This document shows, piece by piece, positions 1 to 8,752 of a DNA stretch of 64,000 nt. The stretch's first letter is position 1. Each line of letters begins with the position of its first letter. The notes under the pieces were generated by a model that was not told where the DNA came from, searched no databases, and saw nothing but the letters and a program-made list of their open reading frames with translations. Location: contig NZ_JBHUEM010000055.1 of the NCBI RefSeq assembly GCF_042680805.1, positions 62,001-126,000 of the forward strand, given 5' to 3'. Position numbers and translations under genes: made by a program. Source of the DNA: Bacillus_CJ salitolerans. GTDB taxonomy: Bacteria; Bacillota; Bacilli; Bacillales; SA4.

Positions 1-68
1 TATTTCATACGTTTATGAAAAAGAGAGTTAGAGGTATCTCAAAGGTTGAGGTTGAAAATAATGAGTGA
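1..68 (+). CDS. 3' end of an upstream gene (partial)
   Basis: The first bases hold an open frame that ends in TGA at 66-68 and reads FHTFMKKRVRGISKVEVENN plus one residue. The stop lies just before the ribosome binding site of the next gene, which fits the tail of a co-oriented upstream gene cut by the window edge. Too short to assign a family. Confidence 0.4.
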   Translation, partial: FHTFMKKRVRGISKVEVENNE

Positions 69-80
69 TGTAAATAGGAG

Positions 81-536
81 GTGCTCAATCTGAAAATTTA
101 TGTTGATGCAGATGCCTGTCCGGTAAAAGATATAATCATTTTTGAAGGAAGGAATGCGGATATTCCAGTTATCCTTGTAACGAGCTTTTCTCATTTTTCT
201 AATGCCGAACAACCATCAGGAGTGGAAACCATCTATGTTGATTCTGGAGCAGATGCTGCAGATTATCGGATTATGAAGTTAGCAGAAAAAGGAGATATTA
301 TTGTTACACAAGATTATGGTCTTGCTTCGCTAGGATTAGCAAAAGGAATGATCGTTGTCCATCATAAAGGATTTAGTTATACAAATGAAAACATTGACCA
401 ATTATTACAAACACGTTATTTAAGTGCAATGGCTCGAAAAAGTGGAAAGCGGACTAAGGGACCAAAACCTTTTACAGCAGAAGATCGGGAGCAATTTAGG
501 AGGCTTTTTAAACAAGTTATTTCTCGTGATGAATAA
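81..536 (+). CDS. yqxD: YaiI/YqxD family protein (UPF0178, DUF188)
   Basis: The protein is about 150 aa, the usual length of the family. It opens with the family hallmark IYVDADACPVKD and continues with ETIYVDSGADAADY and the DIIVTQDYGLASLGL segment of a PIN-like fold. DUF188 proteins are conserved in bacteria and the fold predicts a metal-dependent nuclease, but no activity is established. The start is unclear: GTG at 81 is inside the ribosome binding site AGGAGGTG (77-84), so CTG at 90 (codon 4, giving MKIYVDADAC) is equally likely. The C-terminus is basic (RKSGKRTKGPKPF). Confidence 0.9.
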   Translation: MLNLKIYVDADACPVKDIIIFEGRNADIPVILVTSFSHFSNAEQPSGVETIYVDSGADAADYRIMKLAEKGDIIVTQDYGLASLGLAKGMIVVHHKGFSYTNENIDQLLQTRYLSAMARKSGKRTKGPKPFTAEDREQFRRLFKQVISRDE

Positions 537-677
537 CATAGTCTCCCTACATAAAATGTTTTCTAGGGGACTTGAATGGGGGAATATAGTGCTATCCCTT
601 AGTTTAAGGGCTTTTCAATAAAAATTTATTCGTGCTGTTCATGGGGAACGGATTGGATATGAAAGGAGATAAATACG

Positions 678-869
678 TTGAAGTATATGAAATCGCAAAT
701 GCAACAGCTAATCAAAGATCATAAAGAACTACATACACGCTTAAAAGAGTTAAAGGTAGAACACGGCCTTGGAAAGAACGATGCCATCAAGGCTCTGTAC
801 CATTCAGAAGTTGCGGACGGAGGAAAATACCAGCTAGCCTACCAAGCACTTGACCAGCCTAAGAAGTAG
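678..869 (+). CDS. Small hypothetical protein (63 aa)
   Basis: A TTG start at 678 follows AAGGAG with good spacing; ATG at 687 is the next option. The protein is charged and probably helical: the first half is rich in Lys, Glu and His (QLIKDHKELHTRLKELKVEH), followed by HSEVADGGKYQLAYQAL. No family is recognised. A clear ribosome binding site and a frame that stops cleanly before the next remnant support a real gene. Confidence 0.5.
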   Translation: MKYMKSQMQQLIKDHKELHTRLKELKVEHGLGKNDAIKALYHSEVADGGKYQLAYQALDQPKK

Positions 870-879
870 AGTTAAAGAT

Positions 880-1219
880 ATGAAGGATCCTATTATCAAT
901 GTTGGAGCAGGCTTAAGTGGACTTCGTGCGCGTCTTTGCTAATTTCACAAGGTTTTGAGGTTAGGGTTCTAGAGGCGCGGGGGCGAATCGGAGGAAGAGT
1001 TTTAAGTTAAGTGGCCCTGGAAGACAGACCTAAAATCGGCACGTTTGATTTAGGACCAACTTGGTTCCCGATTATGATTTACCAACAGGTGCTAATGTAT
1101 GGGAAAAGAAAAGCATTTTTGCTGGGACAGAAACATCCTCTGAACACGGGGGGCATCTTGAAGGCGCCCTTAGTTCAGCTGAACGAGCTGTTTTTGAAGT
1201 GAAGGAAGTATTCAAATAA
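880..1219 (+). pseudogene. Decayed flavin amine oxidase (internal deletion and frameshifts)
   Basis: Three pieces of a flavin monoamine oxidase lie in order but in different frames. The first is the N-terminal dinucleotide-binding motif (NVGAGLSGL, then EVRVLEARGRIGGRVLS after a frame change). The second is KIGTFDLGPTWF, close to a conserved active-site segment. The third is the C-terminal FAD-contact motif FAGTETSSEHGGHLEGALSS, ending at TAA 1217-1219. A family member is about 350-450 aa; only about 110 codons remain, so most of the gene is deleted. It is inactive. Confidence 0.8.
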
Positions 1220-1232
1220 ATTCATAAAATAG

Positions 1233-1259
1233 GAAGCAAGAGAACCGTCCCACTGCTTC
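1233..1259. repeat. Short palindrome, family C (GAAGCA...TGCTTC)
   Basis: GAAGCAAGAGAACCGTCCC followed by ACTGCTTC can form a small hairpin. The AGAACCGTCC core is shared with hairpins at 16026-16060 and 54519-54570. It lies directly downstream of the amine oxidase remnant. Confidence 0.5.
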
Positions 1260-1261
1260 TA

Positions 1262-1316
1262 AAGGTGCCTGCCCCCCCCTGCGTTAATGCTTTAGCTTTC
1301 GGGAATCAGGCACCTT
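1262..1316. repeat. Intergenic palindrome, family A, copy 1
   Basis: The arms GGTGCCTG and CAGGCACC flank a diverged core, GCGTTAATGCTTTAGC. The C-rich left arm (CCCCCCCC) has decayed. A T-run follows, so it could act as a terminator. Confidence 0.8.
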
Positions 1317-1463
1317 TTTTCTTGCTTCTTTCAGACGGTTATGGGGGCATAGCTTTTCTTACGTTGAATGCTAAACAATCAGTTTGATTATCCTTATCAA
1401 AATGAAGATGAAAATCAGATTGTTGAAAAACAATACGAGGCTTAATAATCATGTAGGTGCTAA

Positions 1464-1493
1464 GGGACAATGGGTTTAGTTATCCCTGTCCCC
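1464..1493. repeat. Short palindrome, family B (GGGACA...TGTCCC)
   Basis: GGGACAATGGG pairs with CCCTGTCCC. Related units lie at 8753, 10131, 13107 and 18789. It precedes the CdaR gene by about 55 bases. Confidence 0.55.
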
Positions 1494-1548
1494 TTCGGGT
1501 CTTAAGATATGCTATAGTAATGGTTAAATTCCAAGCTAGGAGATCAAA

Positions 1549-2703
1549 ATGAAACTCACGAAAGAAATGGCTTATCCAATATTACAGAAGTTAACAAACA
1601 CGTTAAATTATAATATCAACATCATGGACGAACAAGGAATCATCATTGCGAGTGTTGATCCAAACCGAATGGACTCGTATCATGAAGGAGCAATTGAAGT
1701 TCTGAAAACAAAGAAAGCCCTTATTCTAACGAATGAAGAGACAGGACGTTTTTCTGGAACAAAAGAAGGGGTGAACCTTCCTGTTGAATTTATGGGGGAC
1801 ATCATTGGAGTGGTTGGGATTACAGGGAAGCCGGATGAAGTGTTAGAGCTAGCACAAATCACAAAAATAACGGTAGAGTTAATGCTGCAACAAATGTACC
1901 TACAGAGACAAGCTCAATTTGAAAAGCAGTTAACCCATTCTTGGGTGCTTGACCTGATAAATCCAGATTTTGAAGATGAAAAAAGATTATCCAATCATGC
2001 CAAGCATTTTTTGAAGATTGAAGTTGAGAAAGAACTATTTGTGATCTTGATAGAAATGCCGATGTTACATTCCATACATCCTTTGACAGATTTGATGAAA
2101 AGAACGGAACTAATAGAGCAAGTTGATCGTCATGTGAAAGCAATTAACCATGATATTGCTTTCATGGATGTTACCCATCATGACTTCATGATAATGGGTA
2201 TGAACCTTCATCATCATCTTACAGAAGAGGAAGTAGCGAAATCATTATTTCAGTCATTGTGTAAAATGGACAAAAATCTTTACATCGATAGTACAATAGC
2301 GGTTGGAAAACCGTATTCAAACATAAGTGGGTTTAGGAAATCCTATTTTGAAGCAAAACAAACGTTACATCTTATGAAAAAATTTAACAATAGCTCAAGG
2401 GTTAGTCACGTTAGTGAATGGGGCATTATTCGACTGTTGGACCAAGTTCCTGCTGCTGAACGGGGGGAATTCTTACACCAGTATTCAATAAATGATTTAC
2501 CGGTTGATTTAAAAGAAACATTGAACGCCTTATTAGAGTGTGATCAAAATTTGACATTAACGGCAGAAAAGCTTCATATTCATCGGAATACATTAACATA
2601 TCGATTAGAAAGTATTCGACAAATTCTTGGTCTAAACCCTAAATCTCTGAATGATTTAACGACATTAAAAATCCTTCTGATATTACAACAATTGGATACA
2701 TAA
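1549..2703 (+). CDS. cdaR: CdaR-type sugar diacid / glycerate regulator
   Basis: A transcription factor of the CdaR/PucR family, 384 aa. Residues about 1-130 form the sugar-diacid recognition domain (MAYPILQKLTNTLNYNINIM, then the NLPVEFMGDIIGVVGITG core). A GGDEF-like linker domain follows. Residues about 325-380 are the PucR-type helix-turn-helix (LTAEKLHIHRNTLTYRLESI). The family activates uptake and catabolism of D-glucarate, galactarate and D-glycerate. The two genes downstream, glycerate kinase and a GntP permease, fit that role exactly. ATG follows GGAGAT with good spacing. Inference: it senses glycerate or a sugar diacid and controls those two genes, possibly through the palindrome at 2711. 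Confidence 0.93.
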   Translation: MKLTKEMAYPILQKLTNTLNYNINIMDEQGIIIASVDPNRMDSYHEGAIEVLKTKKALILTNEETGRFSGTKEGVNLPVEFMGDIIGVVGITGKPDEVLELAQITKITVELMLQQMYLQRQAQFEKQLTHSWVLDLINPDFEDEKRLSNHAKHFLKIEVEKELFVILIEMPMLHSIHPLTDLMKRTELIEQVDRHVKAINHDIAFMDVTHHDFMIMGMNLHHHLTEEEVAKSLFQSLCKMDKNLYIDSTIAVGKPYSNISGFRKSYFEAKQTLHLMKKFNNSSRVSHVSEWGIIRLLDQVPAAERGEFLHQYSINDLPVDLKETLNALLECDQNLTLTAEKLHIHRNTLTYRLESIRQILGLNPKSLNDLTTLKILLILQQLDT

Positions 2704-2710
2704 GATCGTA

Positions 2711-2728
2711 TTTGTGCATTTGCACAAA
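2711..2728. promoter_or_regulatory. Perfect palindrome, candidate CdaR operator
   Basis: TTTGTGCATTTGCACAAA is a perfect 18-base palindrome between the regulator gene and the glycerate kinase gene. Its size and symmetry suit a dimeric helix-turn-helix protein. Binding by CdaR is an inference from position only. Confidence 0.45.
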
Positions 2729-2734
2729 AAATCT

Positions 2735-2777
2735 GAACATTGGGGGCATAAACTTTGGGGCAGCTCCCAATGTTTTT
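2735..2777 (+). terminator. Hairpin after cdaR
   Basis: AACATTGGG pairs with CCCAATGTT and is followed by TTTT. It would separate cdaR from the glycerate operon, or act as an attenuator within it. Confidence 0.6.
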
Positions 2778-2834
2778 ATTATTGAAATATTGTTAAATAT
2801 TAGATAAGTAAAAAAAAAAGAAAAGGTGTTGTAT

Positions 2835-3971
2835 ATGAACATAGTAGTTGCACCAGATTCTTTTAAAGGGAGTTTATCTGCCTTGGAGGCTGGAACAATT
2901 ATTCAAAAAGCCTTTTGCACAGTATTACCACAAGCACATATTGATGTTATTCCAATGGCTGATGGTGGTGAAGGCACGCTTGAAACCCTTTTATTTTCAA
3001 CAAAAGGAAAACGCTTTCAAATAGAGGTAACAGGTCCATTAGGAGAAAAGGTGCTTACAGAGTACGGTGTTTTTGGTGACGACGATACCGTTATCATTGA
3101 GATGGCGAAGATTTCTGGCCTTCCAATGGTGCCAGAAGAAAAAAGAAACCCTCTGGATACGACAACTTTTGGTATTGGTGAAGTCATACAAGAAGCCATT
3201 CAAAAAGGTTACCGTAAGTTTATTGTTGGGCTTGGTGGAAGCGCTACCAATGATGGAGGGCTCGGGATGCTTCTCGCATTAGGGGTAACCTTTCTGGACC
3301 GTAATGGTCAAACCGTTTCTCCATTCGGTTCTTCTGTACAACAGGTAGCAAAGGTCGATTATTCAACAATGAATCCTATTGTCAGAGAATGTTCATTCCA
3401 AATTGCAAGTGATGTGGAGAATCCTCTTTGTGGTGAAAACGGTGCTTCAGCTGTTTTTGGACCTCAAAAAGGGGCAACTGAAGAAATGGTCCATCAGTTA
3501 GATGCAGCCCTAGCACACTATGGTCAGGTAATAGAAGAACATTTGAAGCATCCCTTTATGGCCAAGCAAGGGGCTGGAGCTGCGGGGGGACTCGGATTTG
3601 CGTTTCTTACAATTGGGGGAGAAATGATGTCTGGGGCCCAATTAATTGGCGATGCAGCCGGTTTACAAGAAAAGATAAAAAAAGCAGATCTTATTATTAC
3701 AGGTGAAGGTCAAAGTGACTTTCAGACATTGTTTGGAAAGGTTCCAGGCTATATAGGGAAGTTAGCCGCTGAACATAATGTAAGAGCCCTTTTACTATCT
3801 GGCAGCTTAGGTAAAGGGTATGAGGAACTATACAAGTATTTTGTTGGCTGTGATTCTATTGTAACTGGGCCTATGCACTTACAGGAGTGTATTGAAAAAG
3901 CTGATACGTTGCTGTATCAAAAAGCAGTGAATATCGCTAGATTGATTAAACATTTTGAAGGGGGAAATTGA
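2835..3971 (+). CDS. garK: Glycerate kinase (GarK/GlxK family)
   Basis: Phosphorylates D-glycerate with ATP to phosphoglycerate, feeding lower glycolysis. The 378-aa protein has the family N-terminus MNIVVAPDSFKGSLSA, the MADGGEGTLETL motif, the glycine-rich VGLGGSATNDGGLGML segment (about residues 130-145) and IITGEGQSDFQTLFGK near the C-terminus. Length is normal for the family. ATG at 2835 is preferred because AAAAGGTG precedes it at good spacing; the upstream GTG (2826) lies inside that site. The stop overlaps the ribosome binding region of the downstream permease, so the two genes form an operon. Confidence 0.95.
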   Translation: MNIVVAPDSFKGSLSALEAGTIIQKAFCTVLPQAHIDVIPMADGGEGTLETLLFSTKGKRFQIEVTGPLGEKVLTEYGVFGDDDTVIIEMAKISGLPMVPEEKRNPLDTTTFGIGEVIQEAIQKGYRKFIVGLGGSATNDGGLGMLLALGVTFLDRNGQTVSPFGSSVQQVAKVDYSTMNPIVRECSFQIASDVENPLCGENGASAVFGPQKGATEEMVHQLDAALAHYGQVIEEHLKHPFMAKQGAGAAGGLGFAFLTIGGEMMSGAQLIGDAAGLQEKIKKADLIITGEGQSDFQTLFGKVPGYIGKLAAEHNVRALLLSGSLGKGYEELYKYFVGCDSIVTGPMHLQECIEKADTLLYQKAVNIARLIKHFEGGN

Positions 3972-3972
3972 A

Positions 3973-5328
3973 ATGGAAGGACCATTATTATTTTTCATTA
4001 TATTACTCGGAGTCGCATTTATCGTGTTCGCCACGGCGAAATTAAAAATCCATCCGTTTTTATCGTTATTATTTGCTGCATTTCTAGTTGGAATACTAGC
4101 AGGTCTCCCATTAAATACAATTGTTGAAGCAGTAAATGGTGGCTTTGGTGGATTAATGGGTTATATTGGGATTGTCATTGTGGCAGGTACAATTATTGGT
4201 ACGGTTCTAGAAAAATCGGGTGCTGCACTCCGAATGGCTGAAGTTGTTCTTCGTTTAGTAGGAGAAAAACGTCCTCAATTAGCCATGTCACTTATTGGTG
4301 CAATTGTAAGTATTCCGGTATTTTGTGATTCAGGCTATGTTATATTATCAAGTTTGAAAAAGTCACTTGCTAGACGTGCAAAGGTTGCCATTGCATCAAT
4401 GTCAGTCGCACTTGCAACAGGTTTATATGCAACTCATACTTTAGTACCTCCAACTCCAGGTCCGATTGCGGCTGCTGGTAATATCGGTGCAAGTGATTAT
4501 TTAGGAACGATTATTTTAGTCGGTTTAGTTGTTGCTATTCCTACTATTTTAGTAGGGTACTTTTGGGCAATGAAGGTAGGAACAAAGATTGAGGTGCAGG
4601 ATGAAGGAGAATTACAGTTTGATTATGATGATATTGTAAAATCGTTTGGTAAGCTACCGTCAACAACAAAGTCATTTGCTCCTATTGTTTTACCTATTCT
4701 TTTAATTGGTATAGGTTCGGTCGTGAAATTCCTTCAAATGGAAGGATCATTTGCTAACTTCCTTGTTTTCTTAGGATCTCCTCTTGTCGCCCTTTTAGTG
4801 GGTGTAATTGCTTCCTTTTTCTTAATGCCTAAGTTAAATGAAGAAACATTAACAGGTTGGGTTGGCGACGGGTTAAAGGATGCTTCAACCATTCTATTAA
4901 TTACTGGTGCTGGTGGAGCATTTGGATCAGTCATTAAAGCAACACCAGTAGCAGAATTGATAAAAGGCTTTGCAGATGGTGGATTATTCAGTGGAGCATT
5001 CCTTTTAGTAATTCCGTTTATCATTGCGGCAGCATTAAAAACAGCACAAGGATCTTCGACAGCAGCATTAGTCGTAACGTCTACGCTGATTGCACCATTA
5101 CTACCACAAATGGGAATTGAAGGAGCTTTACCACTAGCGCTTGTTGTCATGGCAATCGGTGCAGGGGCAATGGCAGTAAGCCATGTTAATGATAGTTATT
5201 TCTGGGTAGTAAAAGAGTTTAGTGGAATGAAGGTAACAGACGCGTATAAAGCACAAACAATGGCCACTCTATTACAAGGCTTAGTTGCTATTATGACCAC
5301 GATGTTATTATGGATTATTTTCGTTTAG
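3973..5328 (+). CDS. GntP-family permease, probable glycerate/gluconate transporter
   Basis: An integral membrane symporter of the GntP family, about 451 aa with roughly 12 or more hydrophobic segments. Family signatures include VFCDSGYVILSSL, ATHTLVPPTPGPIAAAGN (about residues 155-172) and the C-terminal KTAQGSSTAALVVTST and HVNDSYFWVVKEFSGM. GntP proteins import gluconate and related sugar acids with protons. Being two bases after the glycerate kinase and under the CdaR regulator, its likely substrate is glycerate. ATG at 3973 follows GAAGGGGG; the TTG at 3955 lies inside the kinase gene and is less likely. Confidence 0.92.
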   Translation: MEGPLLFFIILLGVAFIVFATAKLKIHPFLSLLFAAFLVGILAGLPLNTIVEAVNGGFGGLMGYIGIVIVAGTIIGTVLEKSGAALRMAEVVLRLVGEKRPQLAMSLIGAIVSIPVFCDSGYVILSSLKKSLARRAKVAIASMSVALATGLYATHTLVPPTPGPIAAAGNIGASDYLGTIILVGLVVAIPTILVGYFWAMKVGTKIEVQDEGELQFDYDDIVKSFGKLPSTTKSFAPIVLPILLIGIGSVVKFLQMEGSFANFLVFLGSPLVALLVGVIASFFLMPKLNEETLTGWVGDGLKDASTILLITGAGGAFGSVIKATPVAELIKGFADGGLFSGAFLLVIPFIIAAALKTAQGSSTAALVVTSTLIAPLLPQMGIEGALPLALVVMAIGAGAMAVSHVNDSYFWVVKEFSGMKVTDAYKAQTMATLLQGLVAIMTTMLLWIIFV

Positions 5329-5401
5329 TAAAATGAGAGATGTCATGAAAACTCGTGATTTTTGAAAACGTTTTTAAAAAAAATACAAGGACTTTTATCT
5401 T

Positions 5402-5448
5402 GCTAGGCAGAACATTTATTGTTGAATGTTTTGTCTAGCTATTTTTTT
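5402..5448 (+). terminator. Rho-independent terminator of the glycerate operon
   Basis: GCTAGGCAGAACATT pairs with AATGTTTTGTCTAGC (one mismatch region) and is followed by a run of seven T. It lies 70 bases after the permease stop. Confidence 0.85.
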
Positions 5449-5535
5449 GGGGGACTTATGAAACGTCATGTGGTTTTTGCTTACATAGTATACTTATTTT
5501 TGTGACAAAATCTCTGTCCTATATCATGGGACGTG

Positions 5536-5585
5536 GGTGCTTGACCCCAATACGTTAATACTTAGTGTATTGGAAATCAGGCACC
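5536..5585. repeat. Intergenic palindrome, family A, copy 2
   Basis: GGTGCTTGACCCCAATACG, then TTAATACTTA, then an arm ending CAGGCACC. It lies between the convergent permease and PBP genes and is followed by TTTT, so it may also end PBP or permease transcripts. Confidence 0.85.
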
Positions 5586-5595
5586 TTTTCCTCAT

Positions 5596-7653
5596 TTAAT
5601 CATCTTCATCATTCTTATCTCGCTTACCTTTGCCTTTCCCGTTCCCTTTTCCTCTATCTTTTTTATCTCTATCCTTGTCTCTGTCTTTGCCTCGCCCTTT
5701 TTCTTTCTGTCTTTCCTGTTCTTTTTCTTTTAGATACTTACCAACTAACGGTAAGTCGAACTCTTTTTCACCAAGTTCATCCATAGAACCGGAGATAATT
5801 TTTTGAAAGATGACGGCAGCAGTGGAGCCACTTGATGATGTTAAGTAGTGATTTTTGTCTGTCTTTTCGTATCCTAACCAAACAGCCCCCACGATTTCGG
5901 GTGTATAGCCGACAAACCAGTGGTCCTTTGAGCCACCGTTTGTTCCTTCAAAAGGTACTTGGGTGGTGCCAGTTTTACCGGCAATTTCAATTCCACGAAC
6001 ATTTGCGTTTTTTCCTGTTCCTTGAGAAACGACTCCCTTTAACATGAAGGTCATTTTTTGAGCAACACTTTCATCTGTCACTTTGCTTGCTTTTTCTTCC
6101 CAGCTCGTAATGACCTCACCATTGGCATTCTCGATTTTCGTTATGGTATGTGCCTCGATCATCACACCATTGTTGGGGAACGTAGAAAAGGCTTGAGCCA
6201 TTTTTAATGGGGAGGTTCCCTTATGCAATCCTCCAAGTGCTAAACCATAGGAATGATCTTCTTTTTCTAAAGGAATACCGAATTTCCGGGCGGCCTTTAC
6301 GCCATTTTCAAGTCCAATCTGGTATAACAACCAAACAGCAGGGATGTTATAGGATTTGACAACGGCTTCGTACATGGACACTTCTCCGCGATAGTTTCCA
6401 TCATAGTTTTTAGGTTTATATTCTCCGATTCGAATCGGCTTATCTAGGAGTCGATTGGTCATTTCGTAGCCCTGTTCTAAGGCTGAAGTATAGACGGCAA
6501 GCGGCTTCATTGTAGACCCCGGTTGTCTTACCAAGTCTGTTGCATAATTAAAGTTTCCGTACGTGAAATCACCTCTACCACCAACTAACGCCACAATTCC
6601 ACCAGTTTTAGAATCAATTAAGACCGTACCACTTTGGATCAGCTGGTCTGACGTACTCTCCGGAAAATTAGCATCATCGTTGTAGACCGATTCCACTACT
6701 TTTTGAATCGCAGGATTTAACTCCGTATAGATTCGAAGCCCGCCAGAGAGAACCTCATTTGCGGTCAGGTTATATTTTTCCGTTGCTTCGCTAATGATTT
6801 GATCAACATAATACGGATAGTTCCCCTTATATTTTTCCTGCCCTTTACCAATCAATTCGATAGGCTCAGCTTTTGCCTGTTCCATCTCCGCTTGACTAAT
6901 ATACCCTTCATTTCTCATGAGGGTTAACACCAGGTCTCGTCGTTCCTTGGCCTTCTCCATATTCTTGTAGGGAGATAGTTTAGAAGGAGCCTTAATAAGA
7001 CCTGCGAGAGTGGCAGATTCTTGTAACGTTAATTCACTTGCATTCTTTCCAAAATAAATCTGAGCGGCACGTTCAATTCCCCAAGCACCTTCACCAAAAT
7101 AGATTTGGTTTATATAGCGTTCCAGGATTTCATCTTTAGAGTATGTTCTCTCTATTTTCATCGATAAAATTAACTCTTTAAACTTTCGCGAATACGTACG
7201 TTCCTGATTAAGAAACGCATTCTTAGAGAGCTGCTGGGTAATGGTACTCCCGCCTGCCACCACTTCGCCCTCTATCGTATTTCGTAAAAACGCACGAGCA
7301 ATTCCAATCATATCAATCCCATTATGCTTGAAAAAACGCTGGTCCTCTGTTGAGATCACTGCGTTAATGACGTGTTCGGATACTTCTTCCAAGCTAACTC
7401 CTTCAATTTTAGAGTTGGAGACCTTACTAGCTAACTCCCCATTTCGGTCAAAAATTAATGTGGGCTGCGGTTCAGGATTTTCTAATTTGCTCACATCCGC
7501 AGTCCAGATCATGAAATTTATAACCATGAGACTGACAAGCCCCAGGATGAGGAAGCCAAGGAGTATTTGTCGTTTTCGTTTGTATGTCAGATAACTTTTC
7601 CACAAGGAGTTCAATTCCTGTTTTCTTTGTTGTCGTCGTTCCGTTCTGTTCAC
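5596..7653 (-). CDS. Class A penicillin-binding protein (PBP1A family)
   Basis: A bifunctional peptidoglycan glycosyltransferase/transpeptidase, 685 aa, anchored by one membrane segment (residues about 30-50) after a basic cytoplasmic start. The glycosyltransferase domain shows catalytic Glu103 in STEDQRFFKHNG and the GGSTITQQL motif (134-142). The transpeptidase domain has the nucleophile Ser380 in RQPGSTMKPL, SYN at 434-436 and KTGT at 560-563, so both activities look intact. The C-terminal 40 residues are a low-complexity Lys/Asp/Gly/Arg tail. GTG start, preceded by AAAGGTGG. Monocistronic; it faces the glycerate operon tail to tail. Confidence 0.95.
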   Translation of the reverse strand: MNRTERRQQRKQELNSLWKSYLTYKRKRQILLGFLILGLVSLMVINFMIWTADVSKLENPEPQPTLIFDRNGELASKVSNSKIEGVSLEEVSEHVINAVISTEDQRFFKHNGIDMIGIARAFLRNTIEGEVVAGGSTITQQLSKNAFLNQERTYSRKFKELILSMKIERTYSKDEILERYINQIYFGEGAWGIERAAQIYFGKNASELTLQESATLAGLIKAPSKLSPYKNMEKAKERRDLVLTLMRNEGYISQAEMEQAKAEPIELIGKGQEKYKGNYPYYVDQIISEATEKYNLTANEVLSGGLRIYTELNPAIQKVVESVYNDDANFPESTSDQLIQSGTVLIDSKTGGIVALVGGRGDFTYGNFNYATDLVRQPGSTMKPLAVYTSALEQGYEMTNRLLDKPIRIGEYKPKNYDGNYRGEVSMYEAVVKSYNIPAVWLLYQIGLENGVKAARKFGIPLEKEDHSYGLALGGLHKGTSPLKMAQAFSTFPNNGVMIEAHTITKIENANGEVITSWEEKASKVTDESVAQKMTFMLKGVVSQGTGKNANVRGIEIAGKTGTTQVPFEGTNGGSKDHWFVGYTPEIVGAVWLGYEKTDKNHYLTSSSGSTAAVIFQKIISGSMDELGEKEFDLPLVGKYLKEKEQERQKEKGRGKDRDKDRDKKDRGKGNGKGKGKRDKNDEDD

Positions 7654-7808
7654 AGATATTCCACCTTTTTTTCTCGTTAAGGGATCATACAGCTTTGTTT
7701 ATGACCCTTCTGTTTCAAAGTACCTATATTAGTTCGGATGGTGGGTGGTTTTTTTGGTCGTTGGTTTTCTGAAAAGGTAAGTGTAGAGGCAATTAAAAGA
7801 TGTGTCGT

Positions 7809-7877
7809 ATTGGGGGTCAGGCACTTTTTTCTACAATTCCGCAGATAGGTCTTTACTTTTATGCCTGACCCCATTAC
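7809..7877. repeat. Family A palindrome, copy 3, inside-out arrangement
   Basis: The right-arm sequence TTGGGGGTCAGGCAC comes first, followed about 30 bases later by the left arm TGCCTGACCCC and the core ATTACTTTAAAGCG. The order of the arms is reversed relative to all other copies, so this is two fused or truncated units that still form a hairpin. Confidence 0.6.
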
Positions 7878-7950
7878 TTTAAAGCGCTGTGAACGTACTA
7901 CTCTATTAAACGGTGATTGTATGAAAAAATGTTTACATTCATTCTAGTTA

Positions 7951-7980
7951 TTATCAAAGTTCAGGTCCACATGGTACAAT
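7951..7980 (+). promoter_or_regulatory. Candidate sigma-A promoter of the first Uma2 gene
   Basis: TTATCA, an 18-base spacer and TACAAT lie 28 bases before the start codon. The match is moderate. The rest of the 7654-8008 gap holds only the family A unit. Confidence 0.35.
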
Positions 7981-8008
7981 TTAGATAAACAGTAGGAGGT
8001 TGCTACTA

Positions 8009-8587
8009 ATGACGAGACCAAAGAATCCATCCCATCTGATCAAGGAATCTGGATGGACAGTAGACGATTACTACCAGCTTCCAGAGGACGGAAATCAATA
8101 CGAAATAATAAACGGTGTGTTAGAATTAAAACCCTCACCGAGTACGACTCACCAACGAATTAGTCATCAGCTTGGAAAAAAGATCACTGATAGCTGCGAT
8201 CGGGACTATATCATTCTTTATGCACCAGTTGATGTGATTCTATCTGAAAATGAAACAAGGCAGCCAGATATTCTGATGATTCATCGTAGCCGTGAACATA
8301 TCATTGAAGAACATGCCGTTGTTGGAACACCTGATCTTGTAGTGGAAATTCTATCACCCAACAGTATCAAAAGGGACCGCTCGGTCAAACATGAGTCCTA
8401 CGCACGTTTTGGTGTGCCTGAGTACTGGATAGTTGACCCAGGTAATCTTGTCATTGAACAGTATATACAAATAGAGGAAGGACAACCTTATCAGTTAATG
8501 AACGTCTTTACCGAAAAAGAGCAGGTTAATTCTGAGCGTGTACCGTGTCTATCTTTCACAGTAGGCGATGTGTTGCAAATTCGCTAG
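8009..8587 (+). CDS. Uma2 family endonuclease (DUF820), copy 1
   Basis: A 192-aa protein of the Uma2 family, which has a PD-(D/E)XK nuclease fold. Visible hallmarks are YEIINGVLELKPSPSTTHQRIS, the metal-binding segments QPDILMIH and PDLVVEILSPNS, and the conserved YARFGVPEYWIVDP. Length is typical. Uma2 proteins are often called putative restriction endonucleases, but their biological role is unproven. ATG at 8009 is chosen because AGGAGG (7993-7998) is ten bases upstream; TTG at 8000 is too close. A second Uma2 gene lies 1.8 kb downstream. Confidence 0.9.
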   Translation: MTRPKNPSHLIKESGWTVDDYYQLPEDGNQYEIINGVLELKPSPSTTHQRISHQLGKKITDSCDRDYIILYAPVDVILSENETRQPDILMIHRSREHIIEEHAVVGTPDLVVEILSPNSIKRDRSVKHESYARFGVPEYWIVDPGNLVIEQYIQIEEGQPYQLMNVFTEKEQVNSERVPCLSFTVGDVLQIR

Positions 8588-8598
8588 TCAGGAAGCAA

Positions 8599-8649
8599 GG
8601 TGCCTCCCCAACATACGTTATTGCTTTAAGCAAACTTGGGGGAGGCATC
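8599..8649. repeat. Intergenic palindrome, family A, copy 4
   Basis: GGTGCCTCCCCAACATACG, then TTATTGCTTTAAGC, then an arm ending GGAGGCATC, followed by a T-run. It lies 12 bases after the Uma2 stop, so it probably serves as that gene's terminator. Confidence 0.8.
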
Positions 8650-8752
8650 TTTTTGTGGAAACAAAAGTGAGAATTGCCTACCTTGAACTACCAATAAACT
8701 CAATTCACCCTTTTGGGATAGAAGGTACAGTGAAATGTCCCTTCTATTTTTT

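Noticed and set aside
4734..5150. Minus-strand frame of 138 codons
   Set aside because: It is fully antisense to the well-supported GntP permease and is a codon-bias shadow.
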